From: Lineus longissimus
Taxonomy: Eukaryota > Nemertea > Pilidiophora > Heteronemertea > Lineidae
Assembly: GCF_910592395.1 (NCBI RefSeq)
Contig: NC_088321.1
Span: 8,558,001 to 8,622,000, forward strand
DNA: 64,000 bases
Direction: 5' to 3'
Below the pieces are notes generated by a model. It did not search any database and was not told the DNA's origin. It saw only the letters and a program-made list of their open reading frames with translations. Numbering within the stretch: the first letter of the stretch is position 1; every line of letters starts with the position of its first letter. The position numbers were made by a program, and so were the translations under genes. Shown here in pieces: positions 10,465 through 22,720 of the stretch.

Positions 10465-12244
10465 CGCCAATGCCATAACCATTGAGGACAACAACGTAGT
10501 TGAAGATGACTATGTTTTCTGTGCGCAAGCCCGTAGCCCTACCAAGCCTAACATTTGCACTATAACCATTGGAAAGAAAGACAGATACACTAAGATTCCG
10601 ATGATGGTCGACTCTGGAGCCTCTGTGAACGTCGTTGATGCCCAAACCTTTAAAGTCATCCGCCGTGTGAAGCCAAATCTACAACTCCAGCCTCCAGACA
10701 CCAGCACATACACTTATGGTAGTAAAGACCCAATGCCTTTGAAAGGGATGTTCAAGACGACAGCTAGGTTCAAAGCTGAATCAAAGTTCTGCAATTTCTA
10801 CGTAACAGAAGGTAACAGTGGAAATTTGCTCGGGCGATTGACTGCCACAGCTCTGGGCATACTCCATATTGTGAACGAAGTCAAAAGTCATCCCAAGTTA
10901 CCAGAAGGTCTCAGCGAGTTTGGCGACATGTTTGAAGGAATTGGTAAAATAAAGAACAGATCAGTAAAGCTTCATATCGATGAGTCTGTCAAGCCAAAAC
11001 AGCAACCCCACAGGTGCATAGCGTTTCATATCGGGAAGGATATAGAGAAAGAAGTAGAAAGACTAGACACTCAGGACATACTTGAAGACGTCGAGGGTCC
11101 GACACCCTGGATAAGCCCGATTGTAGTAGTCCCGAAGAAATCAGGAGGAATAAGAATATGCGTGGACATGAGGGAAGCAAATAAAGCCATACAGCGTGAA
11201 AGACACTTGATGCCCACATTAGATGACTTGGTGAATGATTTGAATGGTGCCACGGTGTTCAGCACACTAGATATGAGGAGTGCTTATCATCAATTGGAAC
11301 TGGCCCCTGAGAGCAGATACATCACAACCTTTTCAACACACCTTGGTTTGAAACGATACAAGAGAATGTTCTTTGGCATAAATGCTGCATCAGAAATTTT
11401 CCAGAATGCCATCGCTGAAATTTTGCATGGTCTACCCGGCTGCAAGAATATATCAGATGACATCATCATATTTGGTAAGGATCGCAAGGCGCATGACAAG
11501 AACCTGAAAGCAGTACTGAAAAGACTTAAAGAACACGGTGTAGTCCTGAATTTACCGAAGTGTCACTTCTACAAGTCCCAAGTCAAGTTCTATGGTCATA
11601 TTTTTAACTCCGAAGGAATCTCACCTGATCCCAAGAAGATACAGACGATCGTAGACGCCCCAGCCCCGCAAGACGCCAGTGGAGTCAAGTCCCTTTTAGG
11701 AATGGTGCAGTACCTCTCACGATTTATACCAGACTATGCTCATATCGCAGCCCCACTTCGTGAACTGACAAGACAAGACACCAAGTGGGAATGGATTGAA
11801 GAACACGACAAAGCCCTGAACGACATGAAGGAAGCCCTTACAGGAGCCAAGGTCATGTCATACTACAATCCAGATCTTGACGCAAGGGCCCAACGCGCCG
11901 CGTAGCGGCAAAAAAGCGAAGCTGGCGAAACATTTATAACGGGTCACCGTCACTTATTATTGGACTTATAGCGCATTTACGGGGTTGCAACTATTTTGCT
12001 TTATAGTGTCACCAGGAAAGAAAAGCATGCGACCTAACGCCGATCTATTTGTATAAAGTGATAATTGGAAGGTATATAGTAGGAAATATCAATAAAATAA
12101 TCATTCCATGTCGTCTTTTGAGGGCATTTTTGATTGTAAAAAATATATGTGTACGTCACCGTAGTCTCTGCAATGATAATTTTATCAGAGCAGTCTCGCG
12201 CAAGTAGAAGTTCTTTACCTATCAGTTCTTCACTTATTAGTCTC

Positions 12245-12269
12245 AACGTCTGGCGCAAAGCCAGACGTT
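12245..12269. repeat. Perfect hairpin, 10-bp arms
   Basis: AACGTCTGGC and GCCAGACGTT are separated by GCAAA. It lies just upstream of the first copy of the duplicated 135-bp module. Confidence 0.85.
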
Positions 12270-14896
12270 TTCCATTACGATTTCACTACGATGTTTGACA
12301 AGAAGGAGCAGTGCGCGAGATATGTTAATGAGCAGACTTCCCTCGCTTGAGTTTCTGAAGAATGTTCCATATCGCGCTAAGCTCATCACTACTGATTATG
12401 ACAGGCGTGCAACGGTAGGTATCTGCTCCCCAACTTCCACCCTAATACGGTACAATAAGTTACCATTTGATGGGAATGGGACAATGCCCTCACTGTGTAT
12501 GGAGTCATAGGGATAAGAAGACATTATTCATTAGTGTTGGTACAAGTGATTTTGCCCAAAAAGCATGTTCATTCAAAAAACAAAATATGCAAGGTTACGG
12601 TATCACGTACATGACCATGACGACGTGCAGAAAGTGCACTGGCCAGTGCATACCCTATGGCTATGTACTAGTGAACATGGTAAACATGAACAACATCATT
12701 ATTCATCGGCAGTTCATTTTACTCCGAGCTTTTCCTGAAACATATAGCCATGATGATTAGGCCTACCATGTACCATGACCAATAACAGCACTAGATCATG
12801 TAGATGTCAACAAGTTCACATGAACCGTATAATCCCGCATGGCGCATGTGGGGCATGCGTCTAAACCAAAGTCCCAAAATCACTTGTTTTGGTCTATTTC
12901 ACTTGTGTTTCCCCCGTCTCCCAGTCCATAATACATTTACAGTGTACAATCCCCGATCATGGCCCAACAAAAGGTCATCGGTTGACTAAAGGAACACAAC
13001 TGTTCAATGGATTTATAGTTGAATGCGATCAAACTACGTCTTTTCAATCGTGGATTGTAAATTTAACCCCATGGGCCTAGGGAAGGCCCTATAACAATAC
13101 TTTCGACACAGTTATTATCTCCGCTGCCTCCACCATGTTACACACAGTGCTCACTGCTGATTCTAAAATGCGCCACCTAGTCAAAATAGGACATATGTTC
13201 TTCTAGGAATAGATCTCTTTCCAATATTTCGTCATTCCACTATCGTCATCACCTCATCATACTTTCATTGACATTACAGGCACACATCCACAGAGCACTC
13301 TTCAAATCATCTACACAGTGGTTATCCAACTAGGATTATAAAGGTAATTTCTTAGCCCCACACAGTGGGTTTCAGTCTTGATAAAGGGGCACTATTGCTA
13401 GCAGCTAGGTAGGCAAGATAAAGTTAGACGAAGTAGCCGATAGGGGTCTCTCACCCCTCAAAGTCTGTCACAACTATTCAAGCTTGTACAAGAAATACAT
13501 GCAGCACTGACTCTAACAAGACCCAATGGGAATGTCGCACAGTCATCTGTCAAAAACAAGACCTATATTGCAGTATGATCTCTTGCCAATATTTAATAAT
13601 TGCACTATCGTCATCACCTCATCATACTTCATTGACATTACAGGTACACATTGACATAGACCACTGTTGCAGTCAATGACACAGTCGCTATCCAAGTAGC
13701 ATTATAGAGGTAATTATCATTATCATACATCATTAGCATGTGAACCAATCACGTCGCGTCCTTTGCGATCACGGCAAAGCCTCATGGAATAATGTCTTTC
13801 ACCGTTGAATAATTTTTCATATTCCATGCCTACAACTTCAATTTCTTCATATTCCATGGCTAGAAGTTCAATACTAATATAATATCCAAGATAAAGTTAC
13901 AAGAAGTAGTCAATAGGGGTCTCTCACCTCTCACTGTATGTCCACACTATTCACGCTTGTACGAGGAATACATTCAATGCTGAATCTAACAACACCCAGG
14001 GCCCTTACTCTGTATATTAGTCACTGGAAGATGGCCCATTTCACTCCTTGCTTCTACTTCACCTATAGTCTCATTGCAAACGCCTCAGTTCTATGATATC
14101 ACATTCACTTTCAGCTGTCATGCAACGCAACAACTGTGCTATCTGCCATCGCACATCAACGAAGAAGTACAGCCGCCCACATTCCACCTCACGTCTGTCC
14201 GACCAGCTGCAATCCTCGAGGACGCCCCACTGTACCACGATTTCACTACGATGTTTGACAAGAAGGAGCAGTGCGCGAGATAGGCAAATGAGCAGACTTC
14301 CCTCGCTTGAGTTTCGGAAGAATGTTCCATATCGCGCTAAGCTGACCACTGCTGACCATGACAGGCGTGCATTGGACTGGTACAGGTTGGAACTGAACAT
14401 TGAATATGCTGGTGGTGACGCTTTCTGATGAGAAGTTGGTCGTGACTGATGCAGTATCCTTGGACTTGTCCACAGCATCGTTCAATCATTGCTCTCTGAG
14501 CTGCCTTGATTCTGTACTTACCCAAATACTAAGACCAAATGCCTGTTGACTGTGCTTTAAGAGAGACTGGCGCCATGCCTAGAGATATGACTGACCCCTA
14601 TTGGCAAATTTGTATGACTTTATCTTGCCTACCTAGCTGCTGCCTATAGTCTCCCTTTAACTGCGGAGCACTTCAAAGTCGATAAAATGCCATGTTCCAC
14701 CTTTTAATGTGTTCAGAACGCCATTTTCAAAATAATCAAGTCAGGACACTGCCTTCTAGTCTCATAATAAATTTTGCTTTCCTCAATAATAACATTTCTT
14801 CTTCTTCAATGCTTTCATCATTCCAAACTTCTCCTCCTCTGACTTTTACAGGGGTACAGTCATGGCAATCAAAACCCAAATACTGAGACCAAATGC

Positions 14897-14960
14897 CTGT
14901 TGACTGTGCTTTAAGAGAGACTGGCGCCATGCCTAGTCTCTCTTAAAGCACAGTCAACAG
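14897..14960. repeat. Hairpin, 26-bp arms, 12-nt loop
   Basis: The left arm (14897-14922, with TGACTGTGCTTTAAGAGAG) and the right arm (14935-14960) are perfect reverse complements. The left arm sequence also occurs at 14539-14564, so the structure arose by inverted duplication of a pre-existing module. Confidence 0.9.
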
Positions 14961-16861
14961 ACACCAACCCCCTCAGACTCAGAAACCACAAACGCCCAAC
15001 CCTTCCTGCTACCTTAATACTTCTGGATGTTGAAGTAGCCGTAGACGCCAGCCCCAAAGGATTAGGAGCAATGTTAACACAGCGAGGAAAAGTCATCAGT
15101 TATGGTAGCAAAATCCTCACCGATGTAGAGACGAGATACTCACAGACAGAACGTGAGATGCTAGCTGTAGTATGGTCCCTGGAGCATTTCCATCTATATT
15201 TGTATGGTTCCAAGTCATTCAAGATCTACACAGACCATAAGCCTTTGATTGGTATTTTCAACAGCCATAAGCCTGCCTCAGCCAGAATCGAGCGATGGAG
15301 ATTACGACTCATGCCGTATAATTGTACCCTAGAGTATCGCCCTGGTAAAGACGACAAAAATCCAGCCGATTTTATGAGCCGACACCCTGTAGCCAGCCCA
15401 GATGATCCAGACCACACCGATGATTATTTGTACATTAACTACCTGTGTACAAATGCTATCCCGAAGGCGATGACATTTGATGAAGTTCAAGCCTGTACCA
15501 ATGCTGATCCTGTACTGCAGAAAGTGAAGAAATCCATCGAAACTGGTAATTGGCCGAAACGTGATGACACCATGAGACCTTTCTACCTCCAGAGAGATCA
15601 ATTTGCTGTCCATAATGGTGCCATCATGAGATGTTCCCGCCTAGTGATTCCGAAGACACTCCAGAAGAGAGCAGTTGAGTTGGCACACGTTCGTCACCAA
15701 GGTATAGTAAAGACGAAGAGCCTCTTACGTGAGACGATATGGTTTCCTGGTATTGACGCCCTGGTCGAAGAAGAAGTCCGACAATGTTTACCCTGTCAAG
15801 CTGCCAGCAGCCGTGGAGCTGCAAAACCGGAGCCGCTGAAGATGACGCCACTCTCGAAGTCAGCATGGCAAGAAACGTCCATCGATTTCTTTGGCCCACT
15901 ACTCGTGCCGACAGCTGATTACTTGATGGTACTCATTGATGATTACAGCCGGTTTCCCGAAATTGAGATTATAGCGTCTACTGCAGCTAAGACCGTCATA
16001 CCCAAACTTGATGCCATATTTTCAAGACAAGGTATACCAGAAGTCCTGAAGAGCGATAACGGCCCACCCTTCAATGGAAAAGACTTCACAAGATTTTCCT
16101 GCTACCTTGGTTTCAAGCACTGAAAGATCACTCCACTTTACCCTCAAGCTAATGGTGAAGCCGAGAAGTTTATGCAGTCCATGGCTAAAACTGTCAGAGT
16201 TGCACACATCGCTGGTCAGAATTGGAAGCAAGAACTGCAGAAGTTTCTTCGCCAATATCGTGCCACTCCACATTCAACGACTGGTGTATCGCCATTTTAA
16301 GCCCTTACTGGTAGAAAGATGAAGACACAGCTGCCGAAGATCACAGCCTCTAGTCCAGCAGCCCGTAGTCCCGTGCCAGATGCAGTCATCAGAAACAGAG
16401 ACGATATCCAGAAAGCGAGGATGAAAGCGTATGCTGATAAGAGACGCCACGTTAAGGAAAGCAGTCTTTCAGAGGGTGACGCAGTCTTGGTACGGCAACG
16501 AAGACAGAACAAGCTCTCCACTGCATTCAGCCCTGATCCCCTCCGTGTAACTGCCAGAGATGGTAATATGGTTACTGCAGAGCGTCCAAGTGGACAGAGA
16601 GTGACCAGAAATGTAACGCATTTTAAGAGCATTCCACACAGACACATCATTCGTGAAGACGAAAAGGAAGAGCTGATTGACGTCCCGGAGAACGAGGATA
16701 CCGAAATGCTGGTCCCGCCACTCCCTGATGTTCCAACGCCAGATGTCGAGACTACCTCTTCTAACGAGATCCCAGATGCGACTCCAGTAGGCCTACGTCG
16801 ATCAACCAGAGGACATTCACTGCCTGTTCGTTTCAAGGACTATGTTATGGTGTGTCGCTAA

Positions 16862-17311
16862 GAAATGCCCTAACATTTCTTATGAACTATGACTCGAAGT
16901 GATCTCTTTATTAAGACAATTGTGAACTTAGTTTGGACATTATAGTTGAGCATGGTAATCAGTAATTTAATGCTCAACATAAAGACACTAAAGGTCAATC
17001 ATTGGACTACATACATGTACTTATTTTCCTCAAGGACAGTTAGTTATTCTTGGATTAGTTTATTCTCATATCAGTGGATTATTCTAGTTCTAGTAATTCC
17101 GATGATAGATTCTCTTCGTTCAGTTGGATAATAGGAAATAACGCATCGTAGTGCACGTATAAGGATTTACCAGTGGTAAGGATTCATTCGATTAGTTATT
17201 GTTCAGTAGAGCCAGGATTCTTAGATTTGAACCTAGCAGTCGAGGAAAATCTTCAGGTTTTAAGCGCAACAGTTAAACTTGTTAATTTTAGTTTCAGAGC
17301 ACTTTCTTATC
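16862..17311 (+). other. Gypsy 3' noncoding region
   Basis: AT-rich DNA between the end of the pol frame and the polypurine tract. No envelope-like gene is seen. Confidence 0.6.
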
Positions 17312-17325
17312 AAGAAGAGGAGGGA
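17312..17325 (+). promoter_or_regulatory. Gypsy polypurine tract
   Basis: AAGAAGAGGAGGGA abuts the 3' LTR, the expected place for plus-strand priming. Confidence 0.85.
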
Positions 17326-17447
17326 TGTAATGTTCATGTAGCATTGCTTCTGTAACACCCGGTATATCCGTTGTTGTTGTCGTATGTTAATAAACCGATT
17401 TTGACAGATCTGCGTTTCTACTAATATATGGGGCCATAAATATGACA
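17326..17447 (+). repeat. Gypsy 3' LTR (122 bp)
   Basis: TGTAATGTTC...AATATGACA, identical in layout to the 5' LTR but with 10 extra bases (GTCGTATGTT) before AATAAACCG. Confidence 0.95.
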
Positions 17448-17590
17448 AGTGGTAACATCAAATTCTGTCACCTCTGAGGTTTTGGGTTCCAGTACACTCA
17501 TGTTATTAAGAGGGCGACTCTTCGACCGCGTAGATTTCCTCCGGGGTCTCCGGTTACCTCCTCTTGCATCACAACCGCTCAATATCGTTA
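17448..17590 (+). mobile_element. 3' piece of tRNA-like SINE split by the gypsy element
   Basis: Starts with the AGTGG duplicate and continues GTCACCTCTGAGGTTTTGGG to a B-box-like GGGTTCCAG, then TTCCTCCGGGGTCTCCGG, a phrase typical of invertebrate tRNA-SINE bodies. The 3' boundary is not clear. Confidence 0.6.
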
Positions 17591-19187
17591 GTTAATAGCG
17601 CTAATATTTTACTCAATATTTTAAATATCAAAGCCTTTTATATGCAGTGTCCACTGAGGCAGTGCGCGAATTATCATCGAAGCTTTTTATATACATGTTT
17701 CTCCCGAGGCACACTGTAAAAAAATAAGGACGTGTTTGAGCTTCAGCCCGCGGTGTAGAGGTCTTCGTGTATAAAAAAAGCCTCAAATAAGGGTTTTTCA
17801 AATCTCAAAACATCATTTCTGAGAGTGCGGTTCATGGTCCCACGTTATCATCAAAGCGTCTTGTGCATATAGGATTTTTGTTCCTTGGCCCCGCGGGGAG
17901 GTTTTCTCTGTCCACCCCGGACCCCATAAAACCTATTTTGCGTAAAGTCCTGTGTGCATGCGATCTTAATGGCTTTCAAGGGTTAACCATAGGTAACGCC
18001 ATTTTGGCTCGACCTCAGGTCTCGTTAGGGAGTTTTATCCCGAATGTACGCGATGATGATGTGCCCCGTTAACATGACGTAACATCTATTTTGAAATGCG
18101 TTTCCAATGTGATTGCATGAGAACAACCCATTTGTGTCGTATATCACTGGTAACGCCCGATTCCCCTGATTCTGCAGAATGTTAAATCGGGCATTTTATT
18201 TCTTTAAATAAATCATAAGCGTCGTATTGGCTCCTAGCTCTGTTCACCATCCCAAATGGCAATATTGCCAATTGGGCCGGACAATCACGGAAAACCCCAA
18301 CTATCATACATTATTTCCTGTATAATTCTTACAGTGACCATTCTCCCGTGAAAGACAGTTGCTTACGCTACACAAAAATCCAAAAAGAATCGAGGGTCAA
18401 CCATTGAACTTTTGAGATATGTTTAATTTTGCACAAATCAGCGAAAAACGCACTGACTGGCACAGGACGGCATTCAACACGGGCCCGACGCACATCCCAA
18501 GTTCAGTGTACACATACGTCGGCAACAACAGTAAAATGCGTAGTTTCTTGTTAGCCGCCTATTGAGTAGCGCATCAGGTTTCAGAAACTCCAGATAACAT
18601 GTCTTTGCCATGCAACAACTGCTAAATCAACACTGACGTACTGTGAGGACCAAGAATTCAATGATTTTTAGGAACTACGGTTAGCGCATGAATACAAAAA
18701 AAAACCTCCCTAATGAGACTTCAAAATCCTGAAGCATTGAAGCATTGTAGCATCCTGAAGCATTGTAGCTTTTACACTTCCAGTGCATTTTCCATTAAAA
18801 TTAAGTTTCATTGATTTTCTCCCTAAAACTCATCAAAATAAAATTTAGGACCAATAAAACAAAAATTTTGGTGCTATTTCCCCATGTAGAGTAATTTTAA
18901 GGGATGAAATATTCACTAATCATTGACCCGGGAAATGGCTTTCTCATTACAACCATGGTCCACTTGCAGCAGGGCACCCTATTGGCAGGTTTTGTTGTGC
19001 AGATTCCTCGTTAAAACTCTTTCCATATGAATTGAATGCCTATTTAAAACCCGAGAGGCTGTTGTCTGGAAAACAAAGAACAGACTCCCGCCCTTGAAAT
19101 AAGCATTCACAACGTTTTGAAAACAAAGTGGCTATTTTTACGACTAGTCATAACTTAGAATTTATGCGATTTTAGAGATTAACTGAA
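17591..19187. other. Intergenic; nothing recognised
   Basis: No supported gene. A short GAAGCATTGTAGCATCCT-type tandem word occurs near 18730-18770. Confidence 0.4.
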
Positions 19188-19293
19188 GGTTAGGGAGTTA
19201 AGGGAAGGGTTAGGGTTAGGGTTAGTGCAGGGAGCAAGGGTCAGGGTAAGGGTCAGGGTTAGCGCTGGGGTTAGGATTAAGGCCCAAGGGTTA
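19188..19293. repeat. Interstitial TTAGGG-like repeat
   Basis: Degenerate GGTTAGGG/GGGTCAGG units, with only a few exact TTAGGG in a row. An interstitial telomere-like tract, not a chromosome end, since ordinary sequence flanks it on both sides. Confidence 0.75.
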
Positions 19294-19399
19294 AAATGCA
19301 TGATCGTCGTATTAGCAAGTAGGCTAGGCCTAGTCGCCTTTTGAAAAAGTTATTGCTTTAGGATATCAAGTTCCAGCCAGATTGGCAGTAGAGTCGACC

Positions 19400-21012
19400 T
19401 GTTCTGGCGATCAACGAATTGACAAGATGACGATAAGAACTATGCCAGAGGTTAATTACTTTATGAAGAGGACTGTATATCTATATGGTACAAGCTATCA
19501 TAAGATACCTACAATTCACTATAGCTGTAAATGCTTCAGCCTAGAGCCAGCGGCTCCGTACTAGTTTTACACACGATTGCGGTGTCTCTTCTCCGGCATC
19601 TACAACAGGCTATCCTCCGTCTCGTGTTCGATTGCAGACTTCGGTATTCCAGCCCGGAACGTCAGTAGAAGGGCGTAGTAGATTATATATATATATCAAA
19701 TTATTTTCCCACCAAGGGGAATATATCAATACAAGTTTTTTCCGCTAAGGGATATATACTAAAATGCTTCTCACAACTCAAAGCGTGCTACAACACAAAC
19801 AGTCTGTAACATTGACTCAGGCTGACTGAAGCAACCTGACCGCTAGCTAGGACTATATAAATGACTTCGACTCAACCGGTTCTGCCCAGATGGCAACAGA
19901 CTAGTCCTAACTAGCCGGCAGGTCGTAACAATAAACTAGCCAGTAAATTAAGAATACTATACCGCCACGGGTATTCTATAAACGGGGAGGGACGTCAACA
20001 GCAAGGCCTCGTCCTTCTCGATCTCTGCAGGGCGGATTCGTCCAAATCGTCAACACGGCTTCTGGCGTAAGCGGAGAGACAGTGATGGAATCACACCCAC
20101 TGGCTTCTAACTATATAACTATCAAACAGTCACCTGAATTCAACATACACAGATTAAAACGTGGGTTAACACAACATCTTTTTAGTCCCAAAATACAACT
20201 GGGTTTTATATAATGGTTTTCCAGAAATCCGTTCGCACGGTCTATAATTATTAAAGTCTATATAACAGGTTCGAGTATGTCCAATAACACCAATGGACTA
20301 AAATACTAAACGATAACGATTCATTCTAACCGAGAATCAACAACATTACAGCTCATTCATCGAAAATAGGCCTAAAAGAGTGGAGTGGAAAGTTGCTCAG
20401 GTCGACCTGATCTACGCGAGCCTATTCGAAGCACCTGGTCCGCAAAGACCAGAATGCACCTTCAAACATTAATACACCCCCCTTTTAGACCCCTTCTCAA
20501 ACTATAGAAAACCATGTCAATTAAATGCACAGATAGCTATACATTAGCGAGAGGAAGACACAAACTGGTGATACGTTTACAAACACAGCACGATACACAC
20601 GGTCAGTGCATCGGCCGTATACAAATGTACGTAAAGCGTGAAAGGCTTCACACCGGTAAAATTATGGCATTTTCCATTCTATCGGTAAAGTACGGCGTGA
20701 ATCAATCATAAAAACGTTACCACCATTTCAACGCTGCTTCAACCATTTCAACCATCTCGCTACGAACTTCTGGGCGTTGTCATCTATAGAATAGTACAGA
20801 ACCGGCGGCGATCCTCACTCAATCGCGGACGGAGTCGAAGTGCTGTCTTGAACACACATGCCCATGGGTGTTACCTAAGTCTCGCCAACATCTCGCAAAA
20901 TCTCGGTAAACAATTTTTTGGCGCGGAAATAATAATACAATAACGGGGTCGAACCGGGTCAAGGGAGAAGTCAGCTGATCGCAATAACAAACGATCACTG
21001 ATCGTCACAACA
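19400..21012 (-). repeat. BEL 3' LTR (1613 bp)
   Basis: On the plus strand it reads TGTTCTGGCG...GTCACAACA. It includes an alternating TA tract near 19684-19696. Its short plus-strand open frames are repeated in the other LTR and are not genes. Confidence 0.95.
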
Positions 21013-21021
21013 CCCCTCCCC
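21013..21021 (-). promoter_or_regulatory. BEL polypurine tract
   Basis: On the minus strand CGGGGAGGGG abuts the TGTTGTGACG start of the 3' LTR, as expected for plus-strand priming. Confidence 0.8.
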
Positions 21022-21084
21022 GTGACATCATCCGAGTTAGCCATGTCACAATATATATATACATGTAGTTCCTCAGAACTTAAC

Positions 21085-22720
21085 CTACTTCTTGTCTGCT
21101 TTTTCGGTAGTCGTCTCACCATCGGCTGCAATCAACGGAACAAGGCGCGTGATAGGACGTCGATACGTTTTTCCTCTGGACAAGACTGTCGCTGTTCTTA
21201 TATGACCATCAGAACCTCTCTCTACTTCAGTGACTTTTCCAATCGGCCAGCTCCAACGGGGGCAACCTTGCTCCTGCAGAAAAGATTTCTCTTTGAAGCT
21301 TGGGACCAGCATGCATCTTATCATTCAAGGAGACTCCTTGATACTGGGCTGCAGAATCAAACACTATCCTCACCTTCGTAGTCTCCTTGTCCTCCCGAAC
21401 CACCGGAAAGTGCGGAAGATACCACCCAGTAGCAATGTCTGCATCTGGCACCTTTTTTAGGTATCCCTTCTCGATGTTTTGCTTCATCCCGTCTTTGTAC
21501 TTCTCCGCTAGTTTCGGTTTCTTCATCAAGGTTCTCTCCAAGGACACCAGGCGGCGACGGGCGATCTCGTAGTTACATGGAAGTTCCGGACTGCCATCTA
21601 TCCATGGGATGGAAACCTCGTAACATCCCTGCTCCCTGTGGTACACCTTTGAAGCTTCAACACCATCTATAATCCTCTGCTCTTCGGGTGTAAACTCTGT
21701 CTCTTTACCATCGGTCATCAAATCTTGGTTCCATAACGCACGTAAACAGCTATCTAAGTGAATATCTGACATAACTGAACAAGTGGCTGCATAGCCACCT
21801 ATCTCATCCTGGTCCTGGGAAGACGTCCCTAGCATCCCAGTGCAAGTCCAACCAAGGGGAGTAAGACGTGCTACCGGCTCTCCTGGTTGTCCTGCGACCT
21901 CCTCTAAAGACATCGTCAGCTCGGGATGATCGGATCCTATTACTATGTCTACAGTCTCTGCACCATCAATTCTCGGGAAGTCAATATCTGCCAAATGAGA
22001 CCATCTATTTTTGTTCATGCCCCAATTCTGAGGACGCACCCCCTCGCATAGGCGATCCAAAATTCTACAGCCCAGTCTTACCCTTAGGTTGCCATTCAAA
22101 CTCTCCACCGACAGGGTTACTGTACCACTCTTGACCTTTGTACCAGTCGTCGTCATAGTTGACATGGTGATCGTGTGGTCCTCAATTCTGGAAATCCCCA
22201 GCTCAGACAGGACGGATCGACGAACGTAGGAGGAGTCGGACCCATCATCGAGGAAGGCGTTCAATCTTCTCATCTGACCATCAACATCTGCAACAAGAAC
22301 AGGTAAAACTCTTAATGATACTTTATTCAGACGTACCTGACCATTCCCAGCAATTCCAAAACACCCAACAGGCTCAGGTGTGTTCTTCTTGGCAGCTTCT
22401 GTCTTGGTTTCTTTCTTGTGCAGATGTCGATGGTGGGTCCGCTGGCATCCGTCTATCTCGCACTTCCGGGGCTCCTTCGTGCAATTCTTCGCCATGTGTT
22501 TCCGACACAGGCACTTGTAACATAAGGCTTTTTCCTTCGCTATTTTCCATCGCTCTTCGGTGGAGGCTGGCTTCCACAACTGGCATCTCACCACATGATG
22601 ACTGCCCTTGCATAACGGGCATTCGAACTCTGTTCCCTGGCGCTTGTCATCCTTCTGTTCGGCAGGCTTCGACTGGGAAGTAGTTGTCTTCTTAGAGTCA
22701 GTGGCTGAAACGGCATAAGA
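21085..22720 (-). pseudogene. pol: BEL pol remnant: knuckles, protease, RT start, C-terminal domain
   Basis: On the minus strand from about 22720, zinc-binding motifs CPLCKGSHHVVRC, CYKCLCRKHMAKNC and CEIDGCQRTHHRHLH are followed by a BEL-type aspartic protease (NAFLDDGSDSSYV). The RT begins with GWYLPHFPVV and KVRIVFDSAAQYQ and breaks off after LNDKMHAGPKL near 21310. In another frame, CPRWSWPIGKV, GSDGHIRTATV and RRPITRLVPL encode the terminal domain that normally follows integrase (DUF5641-like). About half of pol, including the RT core, RNase H and integrase, is therefore deleted, and the join shifts the frame. It cannot support its own reverse transcription. Confidence 0.88.

Larger units (their letters stand above)
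11890..15025. mobile_element. Composite 3.1-kb insertion inside gypsy pol
   Basis: Coding similarity stops near 11890 and resumes near 15028, so this block is secondary. It is built of duplicated modules. A segment at 12283-12415 recurs at 14237-14372. One at 13205-13350 recurs at 13578-13720. A module with AGGTAGGCAAGATAAAGTT at 13385-13560 recurs at 13880-14080. An AAATGCCTGTTGACTGTGC module at 14533 recurs at 14893. Part of the AGGTAGGCAAGATAAA module appears reversed at 14594-14672. No transposase is recognisable, and no clear target duplication or TIR marks the ends. Confidence 0.7.
10421..16861 (+). pseudogene. pol: Gypsy pol: protease, RT, RNase H, integrase; interrupted
   Basis: Segment 10421-11890 encodes an aspartic protease (MVDSGAS) and an RT with VVVPKKSGGIRICVD, FSTLDMRSAYHQ and SDDIIIFG. 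Coding resumes near 15028 with RNase H (VDASPKGLGA, SQTEREMLAV, YTDHKPL). Integrase follows, with an HHCC zinc-binding region (HVRHQG...CLPCQ) and catalytic-core residues in IDFFGP, SDNGPPF and NGEAEK. Nonsense codons lie at 16121-16123 and 16298-16300; the same frame otherwise stays open to 16861. About 3.1 kb of unrelated DNA separates RT from RNase H, so no active polyprotein can be made. No chromodomain is seen in the tail. Confidence 0.92.
9292..17447 (+). mobile_element. Ty3/gypsy LTR retrotransposon (Mag-like), full length but inactive
   Basis: The 8156-bp element has short LTRs (TG...CA), an AGTGG target duplication at 9287-9291 and 17448-17452, a primer site and a purine tract. Gag and pol run in the order protease, RT, RNase H, integrase, which defines Ty3/gypsy. 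The double zinc knuckle and very short LTRs suggest the Mag lineage (inference). It is dead: an 8-bp duplication and a nonsense codon in gag, two nonsense codons in the integrase region, and about 3.1 kb of foreign DNA between RT and RNase H. Confidence 0.93.

Noticed and set aside
9292-17447. Possible envelope gene making the gypsy element a retrovirus
   Set aside because: No frame of envelope size lies between pol and the purine tract; only about 450 noncoding bases are there.
19188-19293. Telomere
   Set aside because: TTAGGG-like units are degenerate, short and flanked by ordinary sequence on both sides; the same holds for 57953-58010.
20514-20711. 65-codon open frame present in both BEL LTRs (also 27521-27718)
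   Set aside because: Its duplication is due only to LTR identity; it is on the strand opposite gag-pol and has no recognisable domain.
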